Shown: positions 53,209 to 62,818, counted from the stretch's first letter. The stretch: DNA of 64,000 nucleotides from Streptomyces sp. CGMCC 4.7035 (GCF_031583065.1 NZ_CP134053.1:2666001-2730000); one strand, 5' to 3'. A program made the numbers and translations. Notes: a model not told the origin generated them from the sequence alone.

Positions 53209-55992
53209 TCAGCTCGGGGCGCCGACACCCGACAGGGTGCCTTCCAGCACGTCGCGGAGCTGCGATCGGGCGGTGATGCCCAGCTTGGGGAACACCCGAT
53301 AGAGGTGGGAGCCGACCGTACGCGGGGAGAGGAACAGTTTCTCGCCGATCTCACGGTTTGTCAGGCCACGGGCCGCGAGCTGGACGATCTGCTGCTGTTG
53401 CGGGCTGAGTTCGGCGAACGCACTGGGCACGGCACCGCTCGCTTCGATGCCGGCGGCTCGCAGCTCCGCCTTCGCCCGTTCGATCCAGGGCCGCGCGCCG
53501 AGTCGCTGGAAGGTGTCGAGTGCCGCGTTCAGCAGCGGGCGGGCCTCGGCGATGCGGCGCTGCCTGCGCAGCCACTCGCCGTAGTCCAGCCGGGTCTGCG
53601 CCCGTTCGAACGGCCATTGCTCGCCCGTGGTGTCCGCCAGCGCCGCCCGGAAGTACGGTTCGGCGTGCTCCGGTTCCGCGAGCAGCGCGCGGCCCCGGCC
53701 GACCAGTGCGGTGACCCGGGCCGACATGCCGCTGCCCAGGCGCCGCCCCGCACGCTCCAGCAGTTCGGCGGCGTGTTCCCGCTGGCCCCGGCGGACGGCC
53801 GCCGCGGCAAGTTCGGCCAGCACGGTGTACGAGACGTGGTAGTGCACCGGGTCGCCGTCGTCGGTGAAGGCCGAGCGGAACTGCGTGTACGCGGTGTCGT
53901 AGTCGCCCTCGGCCACTGCGGCCAGACCCAGGGCCCGGCGGGCGAAGACCGCGACCGACCGGCTTTCCAGCGGATCCACCAGGGCCAGTGCCTGCTCGGC
54001 ATTCCGGCGTGCGTCGCCCGTCTCGCCGAGCAGGGCGAGGACTGTCGCGTCGAGCGCACGCGCGCACGCCTCGGCGTGGTCCAGTCCGGCCTGCGAGGCC
54101 ACCACCGCGATCTCGGCGGCCACCGAGCGGGCCTCCGCCCACCGGCCCTGTTCCAGATAGGCCCAGCCGGCGGCACAGCCCAGTCCGGCCGGCAGCGGGC
54201 CATGGGCCTGCCAACGACCGAACGCCTCGTCGAAGGTCCTGGTGGCGAGGGTGGTCTGGTCGAGGAGCCAGGCCACAATGGCGAGCGCGGTCAGAGTCCT
54301 GGGGTCGTCCTTGGCCTCGGCGATGAGCCCTGGCAGCGCCGGGGCGAGGGACGCTCCCGCGCCGCCGGGGTCGGACACGGCCAGTACCCAGGCGCGCAGC
54401 GCACCCCCGGCAGGAGAGCCTGGCATACCGGAGAGCAGGGCCTCGATCCGCTGCCGTTGGGACTCCTCCCCCGAGTAGTAGCGGACCACCGCCGCCGCGG
54501 CGAGGGCGTCCAGCAGGCGGGGTGACCGGGCGCTCGCTGCCTCGTCGGCGATCCGCGCCAGCAGCGCGAAGGCCGCCGAGTGGTGTGGGCCCATGGTCAT
54601 GAGCTGTCCCGTGGCCAGTGCGGCCCTGCTGATCAACGCCGGGTCGTCACTGCGCTTGCGTACCTCGCCCGCCAGGTGTTCCACCCAGCCGAGCTGACCG
54701 GTGAAGACGGCCATGTCCGCGGCATCGGCCAGCAGCCGTGCCTGGTCCACGCGGCGCGGGCTGAGTTCTGCGGCGCGCTCCAGAGCGGCGGCTGCGGCCG
54801 CATGGCCGCCCCGGCGCCGGGCTCGGCCGGCCGTCTCCAGGAGGACCGCCGACACCTCCTCGTCAGGACGCACGGTCGCGGCGGCGAGATGCCAGGCGCG
54901 GCGGTCGGGTTCCTCACCCAGCAGCCGGGCGAGCGCGAGGTGTGCTTGCCTGCGTTCCTCGAAGGACGCGGCGTGGTAGACCGCCGAGCGGATGAGCGGG
55001 TGACGGAAGGAGATCCCGGCGCTGTCCTGTCGTACGAGACCGGCCTGTTCGGCGGGCAGCCACACCGTGTCCTCCGCCTCGGGCAGACCCCGCGAGGCCA
55101 CCGGCGCATCTGCCGCGTCAGCGGCCGCGAGCAGCAGCAGGGCGCGGCGGGTCGCTTCCGGAAGGAGCTCCACGTGCCGCGCGAAGATCCCTTCCAGCCG
55201 GTCGGTGACGGGCAGCGGTCCCTCCACTCCGCTGCCTGCGACCTGCCGGCTCGCGGTGGCGCGGGCGAGCTCGACCAGGGCCAGCGGATTGCCCGCCGCC
55301 TCCTGGAGGATGCGCACGCGGGTGCGGCCAGTGGGTCGGTCGGGCTGCTCATCGAGCAACCGGTTCGCCGCCTCACCGCTCAGCGGCCCGAGCTCCAGGC
55401 GCTCGTATCCCTTGTCGAACCCGGGCAGCGCGTCCGCGGCACGCACCCCCACCAGCAGCGTGACGGGCTCACTGTCCATGCGCCGGGCCACGAAGGAGAG
55501 AGCGTCCAGTGACGCACGGTCGATCCACTGGGCGTCATCGACCACCACGAGCAGCGGTGCCGGTTCCGCCAGATCCGACAGCAGGGTCAGCACCGCCAGA
55601 CCGACGAGCATGGCATCGGGCGTCTCTGCGTGTTCATCCAGCCCCAGCGCGGCCCGCAGCGAGGAGCGCTGCCGTGACGGCAGGCTGTCCAACTCGCCGA
55701 GCACCGGGCGGAGCATCTGGTGAAGGCCGGCGAACGCGAGGTGCGACTCGGACTCACTGCCGACCGCGCGCAGCACCCGATGGCCCGCACTCCGCGTACG
55801 TTCCACCGCGAGGTCGAGCAGTATGCTCTTGCCGGCACCGGGGTCGCCCGTGAGGACAAGTACCTCGCTGTGGGACCGGTCAGCGGCGATACGCCGCATG
55901 ATTTCCGCAGTCTCGGTTTCCCGGCCCACCACCGGCAGTCCGAGATCGTGATTCGGGCGCCAGTTCCCTTGAGCGCGTCCACCATTTTTCAC
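53209..55992 (-). CDS. Large ATP-binding LuxR-family (LAL/MalT-type) regulator
   Basis: A 927-residue regulator: AAA/NACHT-like ATPase at the N-terminus (VVGRETETAEI; Walker A GDPGAGKS at 49-56; Walker B LLVVVDDAQWID), winged-helix and TPR-like middle (repeated ALERAAEL, AYLEQGRWAEA, ALGLAAVAEGDYDTAYTQF), and a C-terminal LuxR HTH (LSPQQQQIVQLAARGLTNREIGEKLFLSPRTVGSHLYRVF in parts). LAL proteins are ligand- and ATP-dependent activators, often of catabolic or antibiotic genes. GTG 55992 has GGAGC seven bases upstream. It is divergent from a gene set that shares a 20-bp motif, the nearest copy lying 115 bases away, and is the obvious candidate activator. Confidence 0.92.
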   Translation of the reverse strand: MKNGGRAQGNWRPNHDLGLPVVGRETETAEIMRRIAADRSHSEVLVLTGDPGAGKSILLDLAVERTRSAGHRVLRAVGSESESHLAFAGLHQMLRPVLGELDSLPSRQRSSLRAALGLDEHAETPDAMLVGLAVLTLLSDLAEPAPLLVVVDDAQWIDRASLDALSFVARRMDSEPVTLLVGVRAADALPGFDKGYERLELGPLSGEAANRLLDEQPDRPTGRTRVRILQEAAGNPLALVELARATASRQVAGSGVEGPLPVTDRLEGIFARHVELLPEATRRALLLLAAADAADAPVASRGLPEAEDTVWLPAEQAGLVRQDSAGISFRHPLIRSAVYHAASFEERRQAHLALARLLGEEPDRRAWHLAAATVRPDEEVSAVLLETAGRARRRGGHAAAAAALERAAELSPRRVDQARLLADAADMAVFTGQLGWVEHLAGEVRKRSDDPALISRAALATGQLMTMGPHHSAAFALLARIADEAASARSPRLLDALAAAAVVRYYSGEESQRQRIEALLSGMPGSPAGGALRAWVLAVSDPGGAGASLAPALPGLIAEAKDDPRTLTALAIVAWLLDQTTLATRTFDEAFGRWQAHGPLPAGLGCAAGWAYLEQGRWAEARSVAAEIAVVASQAGLDHAEACARALDATVLALLGETGDARRNAEQALALVDPLESRSVAVFARRALGLAAVAEGDYDTAYTQFRSAFTDDGDPVHYHVSYTVLAELAAAAVRRGQREHAAELLERAGRRLGSGMSARVTALVGRGRALLAEPEHAEPYFRAALADTTGEQWPFERAQTRLDYGEWLRRQRRIAEARPLLNAALDTFQRLGARPWIERAKAELRAAGIEASGAVPSAFAELSPQQQQIVQLAARGLTNREIGEKLFLSPRTVGSHLYRVFPKLGITARSQLRDVLEGTLSGVGAPS

Positions 55993-56106
55993 GGATGCTC
56001 CAGGAATTGAGATTCCTCAGATAATAGCGTGCGCTTACCTCTGCCCCGCCCCACGGGGGCGTGTGCGATCGGTCCTGCGCTGTGTTTTCGGACCCAGGCG
56101 CACGGT

Positions 56107-56127
56107 GCAGTCACGTGACGCATACCG
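56107..56127 (+). promoter_or_regulatory. TCACGTGA-type regulon motif, copy 1
   Basis: GCAG followed by TCACGTGACGCATACCG. Lies between the LAL gene and the small gene at 56193, 65 bases before its start. Confidence 0.7.
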
Positions 56128-56192
56128 GTGCCGCGCGGCCGCGGCCAGAATCGAGAGGCGAGGCCGGAAATCTTCTTGGGAAGGGGCTTCCC

Positions 56193-56525
56193 ATGGTCAC
56201 CGAAGGGTCATGGCTGGTAGGGCTCGCGTTCCACACTTCGTGCGGTCGGCTCGTACAGCACTTCTATGTCATCGATGGCACAGCCGATCCCGCCCACGCC
56301 CGGCAGGCGGCTCTCGCGAGGAGCACGGCCCCGGGTGAACGAGCCGCCCAAGGAAACCTCCGGCCCGCCGACGGATGCGTCGAGATACGCCGGGTGATGC
56401 ACGACCCGCTGGGCAACCGGCGGCTCTCCGCCCCCAGTCCGTGCTCTGCCCCCGGCCGGCCGGACCTGCCGCCTTACCCGCACACTTCGGTCCTCAGCTG
56501 CCCGCCCTGCAGAGGGGTCTCGTAG
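56193..56525 (+). CDS. Small unknown protein, first gene of the motif-linked set
   Basis: A 110-residue frame starting ATG 56193 behind GGGAAGGGG (seven bases). The first 70 residues (TEGSWLVGLAFHTSCGRLVQ, HFYVIDGTADPAHARQAAL, then GCVEIRRVMHDPLG) look protein-like. The last 40 are Pro/Ser-rich and may be out-of-frame decay, so the gene could be truncated. No family recognised. It lies downstream of motif copy 1 and divergent from the LAL gene, which suggests coregulation. 56526-56703 shows nothing. Confidence 0.45.
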   Translation: MVTEGSWLVGLAFHTSCGRLVQHFYVIDGTADPAHARQAALARSTAPGERAAQGNLRPADGCVEIRRVMHDPLGNRRLSAPSPCSAPGRPDLPPYPHTSVLSCPPCRGVS

Positions 56526-56703
56526 GCACGACGGCTGCTGAGCAGACCGCGCAGTCCCCTTGCGCAATGTACCGGCCGTACTCGATGCCCCAGTGGCCAA
56601 GTGACCTCGACGGCCGGTCGTCTCACCGCCGAGCTGACGGGCACGAGGAAGGCGCCGTCGGCGGACCGGCAGGGGCGCGGGGTGGCGGGCGATCACCCGG
56701 CCG

Positions 56704-56955
56704 TCAAGTCCAGCATGCCGCCGTGTCCGTCTCCGTGCGGCCCAGCGACGTCTGCATGACGGTGGCCACCGTCCGGTTCAGCGTGCTCTTGCCCGCCCCG
56801 TTGGGGCCCAGCAGCCCGTGTATGCCGGTACCCAGCGCCAGTTCGAGCTCGTCGACGGCCATCCGTTTCCTGTCGGCCCTCACCTTCAGCCAGGCGGCCC
56901 GGATCTCCCGGACGTAGGGCATCGGTGCGATCTCGGCCGCGCTCAACGCGGGCAT
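56704..56955 (-). pseudogene. Truncated ABC-transporter ATPase remnant
   Basis: The frame from ATG 56955 encodes the start of an ABC ATPase (VDELELALGTGIHGLLGPNG then AGKSTLNRTVATVMQTSLGR), with an intact Walker A at about 56811-56834, but it stops about 20 residues later. Signature and Walker B are missing. Upstream on the same strand (about 56980-57340) are scraps resembling a permease: MWTIAARRLVDAFRRRAHH in one frame and LGTGVVIARRYAYSVLGAHR ending at a stop in another. An ABC export operon appears to have decayed here. Confidence 0.6.
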
Positions 56956-57406
56956 ACTCCGATGTTCCGTTCCGATGGTCAACGATGGGCTCCCAGCACG
57001 GAGTACGCGTACCTGCGAGCGATCACGACACCTGTGCCGAGCACGAAGACAAGCCCCCACACGGGCAGGTCCTCCGCCCGCAGGGCCAAGGGGGGCGTCC
57101 TCCGCATCTCGATCCTGGCCCGTCGAGCACCATGGCCTGCTGTACGTCTCTCAGTTCCAGTTCCGGCGCCAGCAGTCGCAGCGCGTCACCGGGTCATCGG
57201 GTCACCGGTGACGGCAGCCGCAAGCAACGCCTCCTCGGCTGCGGACGGCGCGGCGGCCCGCGGTCGCGTGGTGCGCCCGGCGCCGGAACGCGTCCACGAG
57301 CCGGCGCGCAGCGATCGTCCACATGCCTCCGAAATATTCCCCGACGATCAAGTGGCCGTGTCGGTAAGCAGGCGGCTTCTGTGCGACTTCAACGGCGTTT
57401 CCCTCT

Positions 57407-57426
57407 CAGTCACGTGACTGATACCG
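57407..57426 (+). promoter_or_regulatory. TCACGTGA-type regulon motif, copy 2
   Basis: CAGTCACGTGACTGATACCG; differs from copy 1 at two positions. About 150 bases upstream of the Tat-exported MBL gene. A GCACCATGG stretch follows 18 bases later, as it does after copy 4. Confidence 0.7.
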
Positions 57427-57559
57427 GCCGCCGCTTTCATTACGCACCATGGTGATATCCGGCCGCGGTGATCCAGAAGCGGCCTATCACGGTCCTGGCC
57501 TCCCTGGCTCGCAGGTGTTGCAGGACGTGATGAGTTATTCCATCGGAGTGCGAAGAAAA

Positions 57560-58609
57560 ATGGACAGCGAAAATTCTGCACGATCCCTGACCCGGCGCGG
57601 CTTCGTCGGAGTCACCGCGGGCATCGGCGCCGCTGGGCTGTGGGGCAGCCAGATGGTCCAGCCGGCCAACGCCTCCGCCTTGACGAGGGCCGAGCGCCGG
57701 ACACGCGTCGAGACCATCCAGTTGGGCAAGGTCACCGTCACCCGTGTCGTGGAGTTCAGCGGTCCGGTGGGCCTGACGTCACGCCAGTTCTTCCCGGAGA
57801 GTCCGAAGGAACTGTGGGAGGAGAACAGGGACTGGCTCAGCCCGGACTTCTGGAAGCCGAGCACCGACATGGTCAACTCCGCCCTGCAGACCTGGGTCCT
57901 GCGCAGTGAGGGCAGAACGATCCTGATCGACACGGGCGCCGGCAACGACAAGTTCCGTCCGTACGCAAAGCAGTGGCAGTACATGGATACTGATTTCCTG
58001 CGCCGTCTGGCCCGTGCCGGAGTCCGTCCACAGGACGTCGATGTCGTCGTCAACACCCACCTGCACAACGACCATGTCGGCTGGAACACCCGACGTGAGG
58101 GCCGGGACTGGGTACCCACCTTCCCCAACGCCACCTATCTGATCCCCAAGATCGAGTTCGACTTCTGGAACCCGCAGGGCCCCGTACGTCCGAAGTACTG
58201 GCAGGGCAACCAGAACGTATGGGAGGACAGCGTGCTCCCGGTCCACGAGGCGGGCCTGGTGAAGCTGTGGGAGGGCTCGTACACCCTCGACTCCAGCCTG
58301 GAGTTGCGCCTCGCAGCCGGGCACACTCCCGGCTCGTCCGTCATCCGGCTGGAGTCAGGGCGTGACCGAGCGGTGTTCATCGGCGACCTGCTTCACACCC
58401 CGCTGCAACTCGAACACCCCGAGTTCAACAGCTGCTTCGAGGAGGACGAGAAGATGGCGCTCGCCACCCGGCGCCGCGAATTGGAGTGGGCAGCGGACCA
58501 CAGGGCCCTCGTCCTGCCCGCGCATCTGCCCGGCCACGGCGCCGCCGAGGTGGAGCGCGACGGCAGCAACTTCAAGATCAAGGACTGGGCCGGATTCAGC
58601 CGCAGCTGA
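57560..58609 (+). CDS. Tat-exported MBL-fold metallohydrolase
   Basis: A 349-residue metallo-beta-lactamase-fold hydrolase with a twin-arginine signal (SLTRRGFVGVTAGIGAAG; R12 and R13) and cleavage near NASA. Zinc ligands: H167-x-H169-x-D171-H172 (NTHLHNDHVGWN), a further His in AAGHTPGSSV, Asp in FIGDLLHTPL and His in PAHLPGHGAAE. The fold and motif resemble lactonases such as the AHL-lactonase group, so an ester or lactone substrate outside the membrane is plausible. Start: ATG 57560 gives a normal Tat signal; ATG 57530 (AGGA four bases upstream) adds ten residues. It is a close paralogue of the cytosolic enzyme at 61904. Confidence 0.87.
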   Translation: MDSENSARSLTRRGFVGVTAGIGAAGLWGSQMVQPANASALTRAERRTRVETIQLGKVTVTRVVEFSGPVGLTSRQFFPESPKELWEENRDWLSPDFWKPSTDMVNSALQTWVLRSEGRTILIDTGAGNDKFRPYAKQWQYMDTDFLRRLARAGVRPQDVDVVVNTHLHNDHVGWNTRREGRDWVPTFPNATYLIPKIEFDFWNPQGPVRPKYWQGNQNVWEDSVLPVHEAGLVKLWEGSYTLDSSLELRLAAGHTPGSSVIRLESGRDRAVFIGDLLHTPLQLEHPEFNSCFEEDEKMALATRRRELEWAADHRALVLPAHLPGHGAAEVERDGSNFKIKDWAGFSRS

Positions 58610-58725
58610 CCCGGCCGCACCTCCGGTAGCTGTGGACGATCTCCGGAAAGTCCGGTCCCGGCAGAGTCGTTGTCACAGAACGCCACTACGTGCCACGGGC
58701 TGACCGGCCGCGCGCACTGCGAGAG

Positions 58726-58745
58726 CAGTCATCTGACGCATACCG
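58726..58745 (+). promoter_or_regulatory. TCACGTGA-type regulon motif, copy 3 (degenerate core)
   Basis: CAGTCATCTGACGCATACCG: the core is TCATCTGA, while the right part CGCATACCG is identical to copies 1 and 4. Upstream of the FUSC gene. Confidence 0.65.
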
Positions 58746-58938
58746 GACGGAAGACCGGCTTGCCGAGACTGGTGACGAGGCGCTGGTCCTTACAGGGCCT
58801 CCGATGCTCTCTCTCACACTCACAACCCGGCTTGCCGCGGTCCGAAGGAGCTTACGCGGACACCTGGGTAAGTCATGGCCGCAGTCCGCCGACCGGCGAA
58901 CGCACCATGCGCGCGCGAATGGACGTATGGAGACCCTC

Positions 58939-61272
58939 ATGGTGGCAAGGAAGACGGCATGGCTGTGGGACCGTTTCGCCGCCGTCGACCCGGGGCTGAT
59001 GCGTCTGGCCTCCGCGATGCGCGCCGTGCTCGGCGCCGCCGCGTCCCTCGCTGTCCTGGCTGCCCTTCGGCAGTCCGACACGGACTTGCTGGTCGGCGGC
59101 TTCACCGCGATGGTGACCTCTCTGGCGATCAGTGACCTGCACCCACGCAACCAGCTGATCACGCTGGGACTCGGAGCTCCGCTCTCCCTCACGGCGCTGA
59201 CCGCCGGAGCCGTGCTCACGCCGTACCCAGTGGCGGCCAGGATCGTGTTCCTGCTGCTGATCTACGTCGCCGTCCACGTCCGCCGGTACGGCCCCAGGGG
59301 GCAGGGCCTGGGCATCTTCGGCTTCATGGCCTTCTTCCTGTCACAGTTCACCGGGGCACGAGCGGCCCAGCTGCCGCAGATGGGCGCAGCTGTCCTCGTC
59401 GCGTTCGGGGCCGTCGCGGCCGTCTGGTACGGTCCGGGATTCATGACGGGGGCCCGTGTCCTCGTCCGGCTGCGACGCACGTTCGACGGGCGGCTGCGCG
59501 ACGTCCTGCGGGACATGGCCACCCTGCTCAGCGCCGGGCAGGACGACGACACGGTGAGTCAGTCGCTGGAGAGGCGTCTGGACAGGCTCCACACGGCCGT
59601 GCTCCTGATCGAGGACTTTCTTGACGAGCACGTCGTCGACGAGGCCACCGACAGCTGCCTGTTGCGGCACCTCTCGCGAGTGGAGGTGGCCGCACAGCGG
59701 CTCGCTGTGCTCACGGTCCGCGCGGTCCACACGTCCCTGGCCGTCGACGATCTCGCGGGACGGACCGCACGGCAGCAGCTCGCTGGACGGATCCGTCTGC
59801 TGCATCACCAGGTCGCCCTGGGAACGGCCTTTGCCCCCGAGGCGCAGGCGGTAGCGCCCGAAGCCGAGCGGTCGATCCGGCCGGGCGAACGGACGCCGGT
59901 GCAGGACTGTTTCCAAGCGGTCGACGATCTGGCAATGGCCGTGAGCTCGTTGGGGCCGGGTCGTGTCAGCTCCCCGACACGACCCGGCCCCGCTCCGCAG
60001 GAGCCCACCGCACGGCGGGTTCGGGCATTTGACGTCAAGCGGTACTGGAAAGCGGACGACGCAGACCGCAAGCGCGGAACGACCCGGCAGGCCGTCCAGG
60101 TGACCGTCGCCTCCGCGCTCTCCGTGTTCGGCGGTCACCTGCTGTCTCCGGACCACTGGTACTGGGCCGTCGCGGCAACATGGGTCGTGTTCATCAACAC
60201 CGAGAGCACCGGCGAAGTCCTGCTGCAAAGCGTCCGGCGGCTGGCAGGCACGGTCCTGGGCGTGGTGTTCGGCTACGGCCTCGCGACCCTGGTCGGACCG
60301 GACGGGTCGCTGCTCCTGGCCCTGCTGCTGGTGTGCATGTTCGGGATGTTCTACACCCCGTCCGATGCCTACTGGGCGGTGACGTTCTTCATCACCGGCA
60401 TGCTGAGCATGCTGCTGGCGCTGCTGGACACGTTCTCGACGGACGTGCTCGTCCTGCGGGTGCAGGAGACCGCGCTGGGGGTCTCCTGCGGTGTTCTTGC
60501 CGCCGTACTCGTACTTCCCGTCACGGTCCGCCGGGCCAGTGACGAGGAGCTGGTCGACTTTCTGCTGGCCCTCAGGCGCCTGCTGCACGAGACGACGCGG
60601 ATCCCTGGCACCGGCACCAAGACGAGCCTGGTGCGCGCGACCCATGATCTCGATCAGGCGCTGGAGTCCTTCCGCAGAGCCTGCCTGCCGCTCACCCACC
60701 CGCTCAATCTCCAGCGGGGCCGTCGTGATCGGGCCCGCCACCTCTTGGAACTGCTGGAAGCCGGTGCCTACCACGCACGGAGCCTGGCCGCCGTGGCTGG
60801 GCGGCTCCCAGAGAGCGACGGGATCGAGTACGCGCCCCGGATCGCCGACGCGGCCGACCGTGTGCAGGAGACCGTGACGCACCTGATCCGCGTTACGCGG
60901 CACCGACGGGGAACGGCCCCCCGCACGGCACGCCCGAGGGTCACCAGGGCACTGTCCCTGCTCTCCGACGAGCAGCGCATGCGTCGCGGCCGGCCGTCGC
61001 CCGAGCAGCGCCTGCTGCTCCACATCGGCCGTCTCGACACGACCCTGACCGCACTCGTACGCGCCTGGGACCCGCCCGTGCCGGGCGTCGGACACACCGT
61101 GGTGTCGTCCGGGGGCGGTGATGTCTCCTCGCCGCCCAGTCAGGCCACGCCCGCCGCCGATCAGATCCCACCGGCCGACACGCACACACACCCGTCGGTC
61201 AGGCCCTGCCGGGCCGGTCGTGCGACAGGCGTCACCGAGCCCGCGACCAGCCCGGGGCGGGCTGCCTGCTGA
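58939..61272 (+). CDS. FUSC-family membrane protein (aromatic-acid-exporter/YccS-like)
   Basis: A 777-residue inner-membrane protein with two membrane bundles: residues about 20-170 (LASAMRAVLGAAASLAVLAAL, LFLLLIYVAVHVRRYG region) and about 390-560 (HWYWAVAATWVVFINTEST, LAGTVLGVVFGYGLATLV, LLVCMFGMFYTPSDAYWAVTFFITGML in parts). Each is followed by a soluble helical domain. The AATWVVF...RLAGTVLGV signature is that of FUSC proteins, which include fusaric-acid and aromatic-acid efflux pumps. Start ATG 58939 has GGAG six bases upstream; ATG 58927 and 58804 are in frame, and the latter would include a TTA codon at 58852. Motif copy 3 lies upstream. Inferred role: export of a toxic acid or related product. 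Confidence 0.87.
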   Translation: MVARKTAWLWDRFAAVDPGLMRLASAMRAVLGAAASLAVLAALRQSDTDLLVGGFTAMVTSLAISDLHPRNQLITLGLGAPLSLTALTAGAVLTPYPVAARIVFLLLIYVAVHVRRYGPRGQGLGIFGFMAFFLSQFTGARAAQLPQMGAAVLVAFGAVAAVWYGPGFMTGARVLVRLRRTFDGRLRDVLRDMATLLSAGQDDDTVSQSLERRLDRLHTAVLLIEDFLDEHVVDEATDSCLLRHLSRVEVAAQRLAVLTVRAVHTSLAVDDLAGRTARQQLAGRIRLLHHQVALGTAFAPEAQAVAPEAERSIRPGERTPVQDCFQAVDDLAMAVSSLGPGRVSSPTRPGPAPQEPTARRVRAFDVKRYWKADDADRKRGTTRQAVQVTVASALSVFGGHLLSPDHWYWAVAATWVVFINTESTGEVLLQSVRRLAGTVLGVVFGYGLATLVGPDGSLLLALLLVCMFGMFYTPSDAYWAVTFFITGMLSMLLALLDTFSTDVLVLRVQETALGVSCGVLAAVLVLPVTVRRASDEELVDFLLALRRLLHETTRIPGTGTKTSLVRATHDLDQALESFRRACLPLTHPLNLQRGRRDRARHLLELLEAGAYHARSLAAVAGRLPESDGIEYAPRIADAADRVQETVTHLIRVTRHRRGTAPRTARPRVTRALSLLSDEQRMRRGRPSPEQRLLLHIGRLDTTLTALVRAWDPPVPGVGHTVVSSGGGDVSSPPSQATPAADQIPPADTHTHPSVRPCRAGRATGVTEPATSPGRAAC

Positions 61273-61594
61273 GCGGGGCCGTATCGGCCGCCGTCGACGA
61301 ACCGCTGACCGTCTGTCTTCCCACCGTGGCGAACCGGCCGCAGCCGCCGGCGCACTTCCGCAACCACCGGGGCGGCGCCGGGGCCCTGCTGCTCGTGCGC
61401 TCCGGCACCGGGGAGGCTCCTGGTCGTCCGACAGAGCCGCAAGGGTCAGGATCCGCGCTTCCCTCGGACAGGAGCAACGCGGACAGCGGCCCCACGCCCT
61501 GGTCGGCACAGGGCCACCACCGCCTGGGCCGACGCGTGGCCTCACCGATCTCTCCGCGGTGTCAGGGCCAGTCCATGACCGTGGTGTCCAGGTG

Positions 61595-61614
61595 CAGTCA
61601 CGTGACGCATACCG
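61595..61614 (+). promoter_or_regulatory. TCACGTGA-type regulon motif, copy 4
   Basis: CAGTCACGTGACGCATACCG, identical to the core of copy 1. It lies 289 bases before the cytosolic MBL gene in the 61273-61903 gap. GCACCATGG at 61633 repeats the arrangement after copy 2. A frame from ATG 61638 to 61877 exists but has no support beyond its length. Confidence 0.7.
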
Positions 61615-61903
61615 CGGCACATCCCAGGCGGCGCACCATGGTTGAGCAGGGCCGTTCACGGAACGGACTCGAGCTGGGGGCGGCCCTGATTCCACCGGCG
61701 AAGACCCGAAGCCCGGCGCCCGCTCCGACCTCGGCGGCGGGACCGACGAGGTCGGCCGAAGATGCCGCAGCCCCGGTTGCGGCGCCCCCGGTGCTCCGGC
61801 CCACAGCGGCCAGGCACCCCAGTACCCGTCTTGAGCACCCGCTCATCCGCATCCGCCCGCGCCTGCGGCCTGAGTAGCGGAAATGATCGAAGTGGAGAGA
61901 ACC

Positions 61904-62818
61904 GTGGACACCATCACCCTGGGCGATGTCACCGTGACCCGAGTCTGGGAGTACTACGGTCCTGTTGACCTGACGCCCGAAGCGTTCGTCCCGGAGAGCC
62001 CTGCCGAGGCGTGGGAGACCCACCGTTCCTGGCTGGTGCCGGACTTCCTGGACGCCGAGACCAACATCGTGAGTTCCGCGATCCAGACCTGGGTACTGCG
62101 CAGTGAGGGCAAGACCATCCTGGTCGACACCGGTGTCGGCAACCACAAGGACCGTCCGTACGCGCCCGTGTGGAGCCGCCTGAACACCGACTTCCTGGGC
62201 AACCTCGCCCGTGCCGGGGTCCGTCCCGAGGACGTCGACATCGTGATCAACACGCACCTGCACGTCGACCACGTCGGCTGGAACACCTACCTCGACGGCC
62301 GCACCTGGGTGCCGACGTTCCCCAACGCCACTTACCTCATGGCCAAGGCGGACTTCGACTACTGGAACCCCGCCAACGAGATCAAGACCCTGCTCGGGCG
62401 CGGCAACCAGAACGTCTTCGAGGACAGCGTCGCCCCCGTGCACGAGGCCGGCCTGACCCAGCTCTGGGAGGGCAGCCACCGGATCGACGGCAACCTGCGC
62501 CTCGACCTCGCACCCGGCCACACCCCCGGCTCGTCGGTGCTGAGGCTGGAGTCCGGATCCGACCGGGCCCTGTTCGTCGGCGACCTGATGCACAGCCCGA
62601 TCCAGATCCACGAGCCCGACGCCAACAGCTGCTTCTGCGAGGACCCCGCTGAAGCCCGCGCCACCCGCCGCAAGCTCCTGGGCTCGGCGGCCGACAGCAA
62701 CGCCCTCGTCTTCCCCGCGCACCTCGGCGGCCACGGCGCCGCCGAAGTCGTCCGCGAGGGAGACAAGTTCGCCGTCAAGGGCTGGGCGCCCTTCTCCAAG
62801 TACACCGAGCAGGCCTGA
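61904..62818 (+). CDS. Cytosolic MBL-fold metallohydrolase, paralogue of the Tat-exported enzyme
   Basis: A 304-residue protein without a signal peptide, alignable along its whole length with the gene at 57560 (shared SSAIQTWVLRSEGKTILVDT-like, DWVPTFPNATYL-like, HEAGLTQLWEGS, APGHTPGSSVLRLESG). Zinc motif H118-x-H120-x-D122-H123, Asp in FVGDLMHSPI and His in PAHLGGHGAAE. The substrate is inferred to be the same class as its exported paralogue. GTG 61904 has GGAG six bases upstream and was preferred to ATG 61883. The carboxylesterase gene starts 22 bases after the stop, forming an operon. Confidence 0.87.
   Translation: MDTITLGDVTVTRVWEYYGPVDLTPEAFVPESPAEAWETHRSWLVPDFLDAETNIVSSAIQTWVLRSEGKTILVDTGVGNHKDRPYAPVWSRLNTDFLGNLARAGVRPEDVDIVINTHLHVDHVGWNTYLDGRTWVPTFPNATYLMAKADFDYWNPANEIKTLLGRGNQNVFEDSVAPVHEAGLTQLWEGSHRIDGNLRLDLAPGHTPGSSVLRLESGSDRALFVGDLMHSPIQIHEPDANSCFCEDPAEARATRRKLLGSAADSNALVFPAHLGGHGAAEVVREGDKFAVKGWAPFSKYTEQA

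Noticed and set aside
56100..56130. Conserved peptide SHVTHTG seen in several frames
   Set aside because: It is only the translation of the repeated TCACGTGACGCATACC DNA motif in different contexts, not a protein motif.
59341..61695. 784-codon minus-strand frame opposite the FUSC gene
   Set aside because: Low-complexity Arg/Gly/Pro translation; the plus strand has membrane helices and FUSC signatures.
61638..61877. 80-codon frame between the FUSC and cytosolic MBL genes
   Set aside because: Pro/Ala/Arg-rich with no ribosome site; the ATG belongs to a GCACCATGG stretch conserved with the region after motif copy 2, so it is more likely promoter or leader DNA.
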